From: Ophioderma brevispina
Taxonomy: Eukaryota > Echinodermata > Ophiuroidea > Amphilepidida > Ophiodermatidae
Length of the DNA stretch: 64,000 nucleotides
Direction: 5' to 3'
Assembly (NCBI GenBank): GCA_023653785.1
Contig: JAMKCH010022410.1
Location: 1-64,000, forward strand
Numbering within the stretch: the stretch's first letter is position 1; every line of letters begins with the position of its first letter. Position numbers and translations under genes: made by a program. This document shows positions 34,219 through 44,789 of this stretch, in pieces. The notes under the pieces are model-generated. The model saw only the letters and a list, made by a program, of their open reading frames with translations. It was not told the DNA's origin and ran no database searches.

Positions 34219-35042
34219 TTTGGGAAGTAAGATTTGATCAAAATAGGCTCAGTGCATTACCGGCAGAGATATTTGCAGGGCAGTATAAGCTAGATCGTGT
34301 TAATTTGGAACATAATAAATTGGTTTCTTTTTTGGATAGTGCTTTTCGCAATGTGAGCTCAGTACGTTTTCTTTACGTGGGTAAAAATTCTCTAGTGACG
34401 TTACCATACAAAGCACTGAGTGCATTTACTAAATTGGAGATTTTGCACTTTCAAGAAAATTATATATACAATTTACCCCGTGGCGTATTTGACAATTTAT
34501 CTTTGCTCGAAGAACTCAATATGGGCAAAAACAACCTGACAAACCTACCTGATGGCATATTCGATAACTTGACAAAGTTGCAACATTTGGATGTCAGCAA
34601 TAACAAGCTCAATAACATGCGCACAGATATCTTCAAGGCGTTGAAGTCACTGATTATTTCTAACATCAATATATTCCATTTGCCACTTGTTGACTCATTA
34701 TTTGTTTTGAAAATTTTCAATTTAAGTAGCAACAAACTAGGTCCAGACTTATTTACTTTGACGTTGCCATCTCTTCTGGCACTCTCCTTTGAAAACAACA
34801 TTATAACAGAACTACCGATTACAATTTTTGAAGGTTTAGATAGTTTGGAACTCCTTGATTTGAGCAAAAATTTGCTGAGTGAAATTATACCTGGCGTTTT
34901 CAATCATCAAAGGGAACTCATAACGCTGATAATATCGAGTAATAATCTGATTCAGTTGTTTCCCGGGTCATTTGCTGGATTATTTAGACTTAAAAGCCTT
35001 TGGATTCAAGATAATAAACTACACTCTTTACAAATGAATGTT
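34219..35042 (+). CDS. LRR receptor, second LRR block
   Basis: Continues in another frame (VRFDQNRLSALPAEIFAG, then EHNKLVSF). About ten more LRRs follow (e.g. LEELNMGKNNLTNLP, LELLDLSKNLL). A one-base shift in GTTTTC near 35043 ends the frame. Confidence 0.83.
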
Positions 35043-36400
35043 TTCAACAATAAATCATTTAGAATTTATCAATGTTTCACATAATTCCATTACACGAATT
35101 GGTAGTGAGGCATTTAAGTTCAAGTTCAATGTAGAAACTCTTGATTTGAGATCAAATACTTTACTACTGGTGAACAAGACATCCTTCAAAGGATTCGATA
35201 ACACAACTCTTGTAGTCGATGAAAGTGCAACCTGTTGCTTTACCTTGAACCTGAACTTGAACATTACTTGCATTCACAGGTATGCTAAACCTGTTTATCT
35301 CACGTGTGAAAGAATGTTAGACAACCTTTCTCTGCGAATATCTATGTGGAGTCTTGGTCTATTCGCAATTGCTTGCAATGGATGGGTATTTTATCTTCGT
35401 TGTGTTGATAAAAGTTCCAATAGAGTTCAAAGACTGTTGGTGTTGCATCTCTTGATTTCAGATACTACTTTAATGGGATTCAACATGAATGATTTTGGCA
35501 GTTGCTGATGTCCTATATGGAGATTATTTCCCATCTTATTCTGAAGCCTGGAGGACAGGTCCTGCCTGCAAGATTGCTAGCATACTGTCCTGTGTTTTCC
35601 AGTGAGGTATCGGTGTTCGTAATAACATTGCTTACCGTTGACAGGTTCCAAGGGGCGAAATTCCCCCTTTCATTACCGCGCCTACGACCAAATCCACCAA
35701 GATTTTTCCAGCCTTAATTTGGTCTCTTGGGTTTGTTCTCATATTGGTTCCTGTTGTGTTATCCTTAAATATCTACTGATATTTATGAAGTTCATAAGTG
35801 TGTGCGGGAATACCGATAGTAAGAAGAACCTGTAAACCATTCGAAAAACCGATACATAATTTGGATTAAGGTAACCGATTTTGTCTATGTCCTGTTGAAG
35901 AAACACAAGTCTCTGGCCAAATGGTAAAAACTCGTATTATGAGGCGACTATGAACAGCTTATAGTTAAAAATTCGACTAAACTTCAAATGTCAACCGTTT
36001 CCGTTTAGTTCTGAATCATACCAATTGGCAACATACTTTTCCATTGTAGTTTTTCAATGGAATCAATCTTATTTGTTTTCTCTTCATTGCTGTTTTTTAT
36101 CTGATAATATTTCAAACGGCGAGATTACATCACGAGCCGCGGGACCAAACAAGACCAAGCACAAGAAAGTCCATATGGCTATGAAAATGTCCGTCATCGT
36201 ATTTACAGACCTTTTGCACTTGGGTACCCCTTATAATAGTATCCATTCTGACACAGTGTGACGTCATTATACTTCCAGCCATTACGTTATGCCTGGGTTT
36301 TTGCTTTCGCCTACCGATTAATTCTGCCATTAATTCCATTTTTTACACCATAATACAACGATTGAAGACCAAAGAAAAAATGAAAAATCGAGTAAATTAG
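35043..36400 (+). pseudogene. LRR receptor, hinge and 7TM region (heavily frameshifted)
   Basis: The last LRRs (INHLEFINVSHNSI) lead to a Cys hinge (CCFTLNLNLNITC) and TM1. TM2 spans a one-base shift (LISDTTLMGF, then ILAVADVLYGDYF). TM3 and TVDRF, TM4, TM5 (FNGINLICFLFIAVFYLII), TM6 and TM7 are each readable but in changing frames. Between TM4 and the CAGIPI segment the same frame has TGA, TGA and TAA. TVDRF replaces DRY, as in relaxin receptors. The NPxxY position reads NSIFY. Confidence 0.8.
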
Positions 36401-38875
36401 TTAAAATGATTAAAAAAAATTTTATATTTTTTGAGTTTTTTTGATAAAAAGTCCAACAAAGGACCACTTTTAACTTTTTACGAATATTTTGACCATTGTG
36501 TTTTCTAACTATTAACTGTGCTTAGATGCACTTCTGTGTCGTTCGGTCCCATTGGTCCAATTATTATATGAAGGTTGGAAAAATGAACACTGGTACCCCA
36601 GTCCGATCGTTCGCGCTGTGCAGGTTTCGCAGTCAAAAGCTAATTCCCGATCACATGCAAAATGTCTCGCTTGTAGGGCCAATGTGGTAAATTAATGAAT
36701 ATCCCGTCCTTTTTCTAAAAAAAAAAATCCGAGGGACAATCTGCCTTACCGCCACACGCCGGACTGGGCTACGCGCGGATGTTCCCTTTTTCAAAGGTGC
36801 ATTGTGTGTGTGTATAGTTTATAAGCTTAGTACAGTTAGTGTATAAATAGGTCTTGAAGACTAAAACAGACATGCATAAAGCCAAATCCCATACACACAA
36901 ACAATAATTATTATCGTTACTGACACAGCACTATCAAAAACAGCTACTACAAACCTTTTCGCAATTTTTTATGTGTCAGTGTGAACAGTACAACCAAAGT
37001 AAATTATAATGCGTCTGAGGGGGGGGGGTGGGGGGGGGGGGGGGGGGGGGATGTCCACGGATAAAGCCACAACATCTCCCTTTCCTTCCAATTGCAGGTC
37101 ATGTCCATGTACCGCGCTCGTGACGTGCCCGAATCCACACACACATTGTTTTGCATTGGGACGAAGGTTGTAGCCTCAGAGGTGGGGGTGGGGGTCCGTG
37201 TGGTCCTGGGGGTTGTCGGATTGCGTGCTCGTCACGTGTACATCTCAGGTAGAGTGGGTTCGCTTTCCCATCTGGCGGTAGGGACCAACTGTTGGTGCAC
37301 ACTGTGAGTAAGGCAGCTTTTAAAAATAAACGCAATTACTCACTCCAGCCCAGTGGACTACAAAATATCAGGTAACCAGTGTTATTCCATGACTATGGAA
37401 GTAACACACTCCTGTGCGGGAGTAGTGTCGAACCACCCCACATCAAAAATAATCGGAGGAGTCTGGCCTACGCTAAGGAAAAGAGATGGGACACGAACGG
37501 CGTTGCGTCCGTGCACGAAACATTTACATTTTTTAGCGTTTGGACCAATTTTTCAACACTCCGTACCAATCAGATCGAGATTGAACAACAAAACCGGAAT
37601 TTAATCTCACAACTGAGCGAATGAAAAATTCTTTTGTGGTTGGCATGGGCCTCATTCCTCTCCATGCAGAGAGACGCGCGCTTCTTTGTCCGCTAAGCTC
37701 ACGCTCAGGCTTCGCATCATCTCTGGGTCCTGGCTCCTGGCATAACAAGAAACTCAATCAGATATCTTGTTTTAGAGTTGTAATGTCTGGTGTAGTGCTG
37801 GTAACACCTTGCTAGGGGGGTAAAATAGCCTCAAAGAAAAGAAACACAACAGTTATTGGGTCAGAGAGAAGTTCGGTAGCCACCTAAAGTAGAACCACCA
37901 TTTCCTTTACAAAATAAGCGGTATTTTAACGTGTAGGTGCGTTTTCCGACTAGCGTACCACGCACTGGCCGGTGATTCGGTGCCAGTGCTCCTTTACAAC
38001 AGTCGCCAGGCTGAGGGGCTCAACGTGCCGATCAGTCATAATTTTTTGCATACACTGGGGCCTCGGAAGTGGCATGACGACGACAACGCGTTAAGGAACT
38101 GTGGCACAGACTTTACACATGATGATTTCTGGCAATCAACTGTGTCTCAATACCTCACAAACCTTCATCTCACATTCATTAGTCGATGAGCAGGCACCGT
38201 TCTTGTCACCACAGGCGTTTGAAAATATTCAACTTCGTTGTCCTGGAGAACGATTACTGAGTACTCAATGTACCCCAACATATTTCCATATCGGGCAAGT
38301 ATCCATTGCCATTCATTGCCGTTCTGTTGGAAGAAGAACGGTTTTCCAAGAATAAACCACTTCCACATAGTCACCCCAACATTCACTTGTCACGGGCCTT
38401 TTAAGCGATGAAGAGGTGAATGACGTAAAAGTTTACTTCGTAATTTGATTCAGGATGATGTCCTTTAGGAGTTCTTGTACACCAGGACGAATCCTCAGCA
38501 CCAGCTTTAAGTCTTACTTTCCATTTAATTCCTGAATTTCTTCTGTGCAATACCTTTCCATGACAACCATCGACCATTCGGAGCAAAATAGAACGTATCC
38601 GCGAGCAATCCATATACACTCGACGTGTACATTCATAAGCGCCTGTCAGTTAACGCACATTACGCTAATGGCGAAATAAGCGTTTAGTGCTGCACTCCAC
38701 AGTTGGAGTTTACTGACCGGTTAGAACGATTATCGGATTATCGTGTTCGATTTGAAAACGTCTATTGACAAATGGTGCCCTTATCGTTATGTTTGGGTTT
38801 GTCGGCTAGTTTTTGTGCTACTTTTGATTTCTTGTCTTTTCGGGTAGTTTGCACCGAGGAACTCAAATTTGTTGT
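36401..38875. other. Gene-poor stretch with a degraded MITE, G-rich run and possible exon
   Basis: A decayed relative of the 6.8 kb hAT MITE lies at about 36590-36775 (TTCCCGATCACATGCAAAA; GGGCTACGCGCGG). A G-rich run with single T interruptions lies at 37019-37051. 37345-38390 contains GC-richer sequence with unrecognised frames. No other feature was found. Confidence 0.4.
37097..37303 (+). other. Possible exon, unidentified
   Basis: A TTGCAG acceptor and an ACT/GTGAGT donor bound a 207-bp open segment (69 codons, first codon GTC in phase 0). The content is GC-rich, and the minus strand is also open, so coding status is doubtful. No family was recognised. Confidence 0.22.
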
Positions 38876-39440
38876 TCCATTTTTTTTTTCGACCAACCGT
38901 TTGCGCCATCTTTGGATTTTCAAAATGGCCGCTATTTTCAATATATATTTTCCCTCCTTCTTCTTTGTAGGCAGCATAGAAAGTAAAATTGGTCTCTATA
39001 TCTCTATCCCCATGTTTGTGGATACTAAGTGTTTTCTTCATAGAAATCATTTATTTATTGTCAACTAATTTTCGTTGGCGCTATCTTGAATTCAAATGGC
39101 CGACTGTTGGAATAAACTTTCGACACTGTATCTTGAACTTTTGATAACATACTGGGCTAAAACGCGGCAATACCATGTTTGAGATAATGAGGTTTCCACA
39201 TTAACCCCAATTTAAGTTGCAACTAATTTCGGTTGGTGGCCATTCTTGAAATAAATATGCCGACATGTTTTAATATACTACTGTCGCGCTCTGTATAACT
39301 TGTTTACATGTAAATAAGAAATAAGGCCTAAAAACTTTTTTTTTCTTTTTGGTGTCGTATTGACACCTATAAAATTGAATTTGACTGTTCCCATTTTTTT
39401 CGATCAACTGTTTTGGTGCCGACCATCTTGAATTTCACAA
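38876..39440 (-). repeat. 160-bp satellite-like repeat, block 1 (reverse orientation)
   Basis: Read on the minus strand it repeats CAAGATGGCCGCCAAACGAA-like, ATTAGTTGCAACTTAAATT, AAACATGGTATTGCC and TCGGCCATTTTGAATTC motifs. These are the same motifs as 42500-43110. More divergent units with an intervening segment continue to about 39950. The open frames within are shadows of the repeat. Confidence 0.8.
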
Positions 39441-39950
39441 TGTTCTATATTTTTAACATAGGAACAAAAAGATAGTACAATACCAACGTATGTTTTTTCA
39501 ATGATTGCTACAATCTGGGTTCTATAATCTTGGTAAAAAATTAGCGGACACTCCCACAATTTGCTTCATTGTTCACCTTGGCCAGTTAGAGCCCATCGTC
39601 CACTTCAAACTTACCCTTTCCCAACACCCATCGTCATGTTGGGAAAGTGGGAAGCCTTCGAAGAGGGATACCCAATTTTCTACATGGTGTGGGAAACGGC
39701 AACAGTTTTTCGCGAGAATTGTTCAAATGTTCCAACAAAATGATGTGCATGATTTTGGCTTTATTTGTTAGACCCCATATTGAATTTCAAAATATTCGCC
39801 TTCGTCATTCGGGTATATTTTTCCCTTGGATTTTGGCTTATGAGCTACATAGAAAGCACAACTATGGCATACCCCATATGTGTGTATCCCATTTTCAAAT
39901 TGCCACATTAGTTGTGCTCATTTGTTTCGATCGCCAGATCACATGCATTT

Positions 39951-40416
39951 GTACCCATAAGGAAAGGGGATAGACCGTGTACACAAGAACGAAATGCCCA
40001 CTATCTTTTGAAATGCTATGGCCCAGATTCGCTGCAACCTCCTTACAGCGAGTCTGACTCAAGAAATGTAAGCGAGAAACGATTACAACTTAATAGGAAA
40101 GCGAGTCAGAGAATGAATTGTTGTGGACATCAAGAGCAAATGTTGAGTCAGATGTGACATTAGAGATGTAATACCACATTAATAGCAAAAAAAAGGTGGA
40201 AATTATTGGCGACCACCCACAAAGACAAATCTCTCGTTAAGAAAGATAGGATGTTCCTGAAACGAATCTTTGTTAGGTGTTAGAGTAGGTCTGGGCCAGT
40301 AGCCAGATGTTAAATTAAGAAACTCCCAGTACGGCCACGATTCCTGCAATGAAGAAGCGCCTTCCCACCAGCTGACAAGACAATGTTAATTAAAATGTAA
40401 GCACCCTTTTTGTGAG
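39951..40416. other. No recognised gene
   Basis: Between the divergent end of satellite block 1 and the LINE. A minus-strand phrase LVGRRFFIAGIVAVLGVS (about 40320-40375) is hydrophobic and open but short and unidentified. Confidence 0.35.
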
Positions 40417-42067
40417 TTAAAAATCTTCAGTCAGTCTGAGTGTACTTCTTCTTGGCATATGAGACAGCAGCCAAATCTTTTGAAGTTGGTGGTGCCAGCT
40501 CACTGTTGATTGGGTGGGGTTTGAGAAGTCTCTATCCACGGTGGACGAAAGTAGGGCACTCGTTGAGAGTGTGACCGCATTCTGTTGATGTAGAATCCAC
40601 ATTGGCAAGTTGGAGATGGCCGCAGCCCCTTGGTGTCATATTGATGATGAAACGACCGACTCCTGTGTCGAAATTCCTGTTCAAAGATGCTACAGGTGGG
40701 TGTTCTGTCATAGGTGTGATAGTGATTGGTCGGTCTTGGAGTATCTCGCCAGGCAATATTCCATGTCTGTAAGACTTTGAATGGGGAGCTGGAAGGTTTA
40801 GCAGCGTATCGACAGAAAGGCTGACCGAGCGCCAGTCTCTGTCTGCCGATCGGGTGTGAATCTTTGACAGTGTTTAATGCAGGCAGTGCTTGTTTGTCCA
40901 CAGAGCCTTATTCACCAGTTTGAGCGTGTGGTGTTCTCTCCGAAGCACTTTCTGCAGGTGGCATGCCTGAGAGAACTGAGCTCCGAGGGGTTGACGAAGC
41001 AGCATTAATAGTTCTCATGGTCTCGTTGCATGATTACCGTGTCCAGCTTCTTTGTGTAAAAGCTTATTGCACCATGATGGGTCGGGCATACTCACAGCAC
41101 TGGTGAGCAGAAAACCAGGGCGGTGGTGGGTAGAGCGGATGGGCTAAGCACCCATGAAGATCCAGCAATGTGGCACAGGAGGTTATTTCTCGAAGATACG
41201 TTGCAAACAAAATGACTCGAGATGCTGCCGATCGTAAGCGCCAATCAGCTTCACACTCCCAGATAAGTTGGTGTAGGATGTTTGGCAGAGGCGCTCTCCA
41301 TGAGGTTGAATTGACGCTGTTGATGAGCCTCTTTGGTGTCGAGATGGAAGGCAGTAGCCGGTGGTCTTGGCTTTAATCAGCTTGAGTCTCCAGGTCCTTG
41401 AGATTGCTGCAAGTAGGGCCATATTGCAGTAAAGTGTCTTCTACGTCAGGCCAGCTTCTGTCCGAGTGGAGAAGGTCAAGATCGTCGGCTTAGCCATACT
41501 GTCTAGATGTTGTTTGATATACAATTAAACAGAATGGGAGCCAGTGTTGATCCTTGTGGATCCGTCCCAGGCGACTCAGTTGACTGCTCTTCCCATCACT
41601 GGTCGTAGACAAAGCTCTACGAGTTTGCAAGCATGTTTGTCATAGATGAATTGTACAAGGTGATGATCTGGATGGTCCTGAGAAGCTTGAGTGTCCAGCC
41701 CTGGTGTCCACCCCCAATGGTGTCATATGCTGCAGTAATGTCCACCAAGATTACGCCTGCCTTAACGACGCTTTTCAAAGCTATCCTCAGATATCATTGT
41801 GATTTACAATCTGATGGACAGTGCTCCATGCCATGCCGAATCCCTCTAGTTCGTCAGGCAGATGGGCTTCGACGACTGGCCCCCGGGCCAGGAATCAGCC
41901 TCTTCAAGGAGTTTGAAGAAACACGCAGTAGTAGTGATATTGGGCGGGTAGTTCTTAGGGTTGTCAACAGGATTGTTTGGTTTGGGTCGTGGCATGATGG
42001 TAGCCTCTCCGATCTTTTGGTAAGTACTGGTTTTGGTAAGCAGCATGCGTAGAACTCCTGGAGCCAT
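40417..42067 (-). pseudogene. Minus-strand LINE remnant (RT and C-terminus)
   Basis: From the 5' side (about 42067) the minus strand reads an RT N-terminal part (MAPGVLRMLLTKTSTYQKIG, NNPVDNPKNYPP). It then gives motif A (VILVDITAAYDTI, about 41745) and motif B (DPQGSTLAPILFN, about 41550). The C-terminal part follows (CGHLQLANVDSTSTECGHTL with NECPTF, about 40550). These match the CR1-like clade of the 9.6-10.0 kb fragment. Frame breaks and stops are frequent and the YADD box is lost near 41500. The minus-strand open frames at 40500-40901 and 40532-40756 are both parts of this C-terminus. Confidence 0.8.
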
Positions 42068-42499
42068 TCAAGACATCATGGGCAGCAGTGCATAACGAAC
42101 TCCATTGGTACAATATCAAGGCCCTGGCCTTTTCCACTCTTTAGTTGGCTGATAAGCAGGGAAGCTCATCTAGTGAGAAGGGTGTTTGAAAGTGACCCAT
42201 CCCGCCACGGGCTTGACGAAGTTTTGTGATCTCTTTTTTAAAAGAGCAAGGCGTGGTGACCGTTCAATGTCCTTGGAGCGACCATTTGCGAGGATTTGCT
42301 CAGCTATTGAGTTGGCAGACACAGACATTTCGTTGGTTTGGATGGTTCCCTTAAGAAATGTAGGGTAACATATAATCAGCTTTGCCCAACTTTGATATGG
42401 TCTTTACTCAATGGAAAGGGTCATTGTTTTCATGTTTTATCAGTACAGTACAACCAACTCTTACCAACTTTAGTTGAAGTGAAATTGGGAAGATCCCCA
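42068..42499. other. LINE flank, no recognised gene
   Basis: May contain more of the decayed LINE 5' part; nothing certain. Confidence 0.35.
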
Positions 42500-43110
42500 A
42501 CATCACAAATATGATTATTACCACATTTTCTAGTCCAGTAGGTTATTCACAAGTCAAGATTCAGGCCAAAGTGAATTTAACTTTGTCGGCAATTTTGAAT
42601 TCAAGATGGCCGGCAAACATTATTTGCAACTTAAATTAGGGTTATATCAGAACCTCTGTATCACAAACATGGGTATTGCCACCACCATTTTTAGCACTGC
42701 AATGTTTTTTTCAAAGTCCAGAAAGGGCTAAAGTACATTATACACGTCGGCCATATTGAATTCAGATGGCTGCCAAACGAAATTAGTTACAACTTTAAAT
42801 TATGGTTTATTTAGAAACTTCAGTATCACAAACTGGTATTGCCACCGGTTTTACAGCTGTATGTTAATGTCGAAGTCAAGATGCAGGCCAAAGTATATTC
42901 AGCATGCGGCCATTTTGCATTCAATATGCCTCCAAACGAACTTAGTTACAACTTAACCATATGGTTTTCTATAGAAACCCTTGGTTATACAACACATGGT
43001 ATAGACACCATTTTTACTTTTCTATGTCACCCACAAACGGAAATATGAGGGAAAATATATTGAAATAGCTGCCATTTTGAAATCCAGATGGCTGCCAAAC
43101 AGTTGTCAAA
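42500..43110 (+). repeat. 160-bp satellite-like repeat, block 2 (forward orientation)
   Basis: Four units with period 160-162 bp: the AGATGGC/ATATGCC start recurs at 42605, 42765, 42925 and 43087. Each unit contains AACTTAAATTA, ATCACAAAC-TGG-TATTGCCACC and a CGGCCATTTTGAATTCA-like segment. Opposed to block 1, so the two blocks form inverted arms around 39.95-42.5 kb. Confidence 0.87.
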
Positions 43111-43316
43111 AAAAAAGGGAATAAAACCACCAATTTCGTGTTCCTTGACCTCCGTTTTTACCCTAAAAAAGACAAAAATCAAAATGTAAGCAAAAATCCA
43201 TTGCAATAACATAAGCCACCCACTATTAGCCTGATATTTCCTCACATTAACCCAGGAGTGCACATGGTTTGGTGTATAATAATTATAATGGCTGTTTTGA
43301 TATAGAGTGATTCGTT

Positions 43317-44366
43317 GCTCATGGCTACAGAGCGCATAGCTCGGAGCCATGGCGCGTATGTTCCAGGGTATTATGTTTGATCGAGATACTTTTGCAGGGG
43401 AAGTTTCTGGAGTTTTGAGTTATGCACAGGTAATTTAACAGAAGATGATTTGATTGAACTTCATATTTTTTTTCTTAATTTATCATGATATTACTAAGAT
43501 CTTTTGAACAAAGGTTTAAGAGATGATTTTTTTTAATGGTCACTCTAGGAACCTGAGACTGCATAGTAAATGCATGTAGCATTTTCACAAATTACCGTTT
43601 GGAAATCCCCTATGCCAAACGTCGCAGATCGTGTCCGAAATACCCCAACCCTCTCTGTACAGAAACCACATTGTCTAGTCCCTCACGCTGATCGCGTACG
43701 CTGTACCAACAGAGATACAGAATTGCTTGCTGCTTTGCCGTATATGTAGTTATAACGGTACGAGATGAATAGTTTGGTTTCACGTGTCCGGTTACAGGTC
43801 ACGTGTCAGGTATCAAATATCAGTGTGCTCTTCGCTTCGGGGGGCGACCGATATATATACATCCGACTATGTTTAAATCAAGGGTCTGTACAAATGACCC
43901 TCTGCCCAAAGGTGCTATTAGTTTTTTTCCAAAGAAGCCGTTTTATGTCTAAAAACAGTACAAAATTTACCTTTTCCCTACAATTCAAAACCGACGTACG
44001 ATGACGATAATCGGTGTTTTTTTCCAATGTAGGGATAACGTACGTCAGTTTAACCTGAATGGGTCCCCCGAATCAAAAATAATAAACCAATCAATGCCGT
44101 GACGGGTCATCAAATCTTTATTTTTTCACAAAATTGGCTGTTATTCCCATAATCAAATGCCTTTTTAAGATTCAACATCTGTATATTGTTCTTTAAATAA
44201 TTAATATTCAATGGTCCCCCTATGTGAAAAGATTGGTCCATAAGTCTACACTGAAAACCAAGTCCGCCGGCTAAATCCCTTACCGTGGACTGTAAGAGCA
44301 GACGGATCCCCGTTCTAGTTTTAGCAGTCTTACAGTCCCTTGCACGCGGCTGCGGGGGTTATGCGT
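43317..44366 (+). repeat. 1.05 kb dispersed element, copy A
   Basis: Direct copy of 54495-55540, starting CATGGCTACAGAG and ending GGTTATGCGT. Both copies share CACGTGTCAGGTATCA, CGACGTACGATGACGATAAT and CTGAATGGGTCCCCCGAA. Most differences are one-base insertions or deletions. Near the 5' end a short interval (TTTTGCAG ... TATGCACAG/GTAATT) has acceptor- and donor-like edges in both copies. No coding frame is shared by both copies. Confidence 0.87.
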
Positions 44367-44629
44367 CAAGATCGCACGTACTGCTGGCTAAAGGGTCTCG
44401 GTCATGAAATAACTACTGATGGAATAACTCCTGAAACTGAGTGTAGTGTGATTTAGTACGGTAGGGTATAATTGTTATGTTATGCACAGTATTCAAAGAA
44501 TCCAGAGAGAGTATCATAGCAACTAGGTCATTACAGGTGATCAACGTGACCTTTTCCGTTAGTCAGCTTTTTAGAGTGGAACAACCGCTCCCTAGTCCAC
44601 CGGACTCATATTCCACCTGCAAACGGTAT

Positions 44630-44745
44630 TACAGAATAGGGCACTCGATTCAGTTGAATCTTCAAGCATCGTAAGTTTCACGCTTTATTCCGTTGTCGTC
44701 TATGTACCCGGACTATGACTCCCCGTGGACTATAGCGGCAAATTC
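44630..44745 (+). repeat. Dispersed repeat, 5' part (copy at 44.7 kb)
   Basis: Shares TACAGAATAGGGCACTCGAT, TTTCACGCTTTATTC and CCCGGACTATG with 17.4 and 30.1 kb. It abuts the following LINE. Confidence 0.6.
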
Positions 44746-44789
44746 ACAGTACGCACACTGCACTGTTAACGGGTGGCAGAATTACATCT

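Larger units (their letters stand above)
32349..36400 (+). pseudogene. Intronless LRR G-protein-coupled receptor (RXFP/GRL101-like), broken
   Basis: Relaxin-receptor-type LGR. Residues 1-22 form a signal peptide (LFTLYLLLSFLFIMAA), then a Cys- and Ser-rich N-terminal region and an LRR N-cap (CSIGCQCTLGY). About 25 LRRs of 24 residues follow to about 35160, then a Cys hinge, then seven transmembrane segments: TM1 ISMWSLGLFAIACNGWVF, TM3 FSSEVSVFVITLL with TVDRF, TM4 ALIWSLGFVLILVPVVLSLN, TM6 SVIVFTDLL, and TM7 LPINSAINSIFY. TAG stop at 36398-36400. No LDLa module is visible, unlike typical type C LGRs. The frame is lost near 33123 (1 bp), 34218 (about 6 residues missing), 35043 (1 bp), 35488, 35580, 35708, 36054, 36105 and 36215. 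Extracellular loop 2 has three in-frame stops. The ectodomain is much better preserved than the 7TM half. Probably a pseudogene or retrocopy; base-level assembly errors may add to the breaks. Confidence 0.85.

Noticed and set aside
34460..34903. 147-codon minus-strand frame
   Set aside because: Antisense shadow of the LRR block; leucine-rich coding sequence commonly leaves the opposite strand open.
38772..39068. 98-codon plus and 87-codon minus frames
   Set aside because: Shadows of the 160-bp repeat; the same sequence is not open in the other repeat units.
40320..40375. A second MAPEG-like helix (LVGRRFFIAGIV) on the minus strand
   Set aside because: Too short, no splice sites or neighbouring family segments; likely chance hydrophobic sequence.
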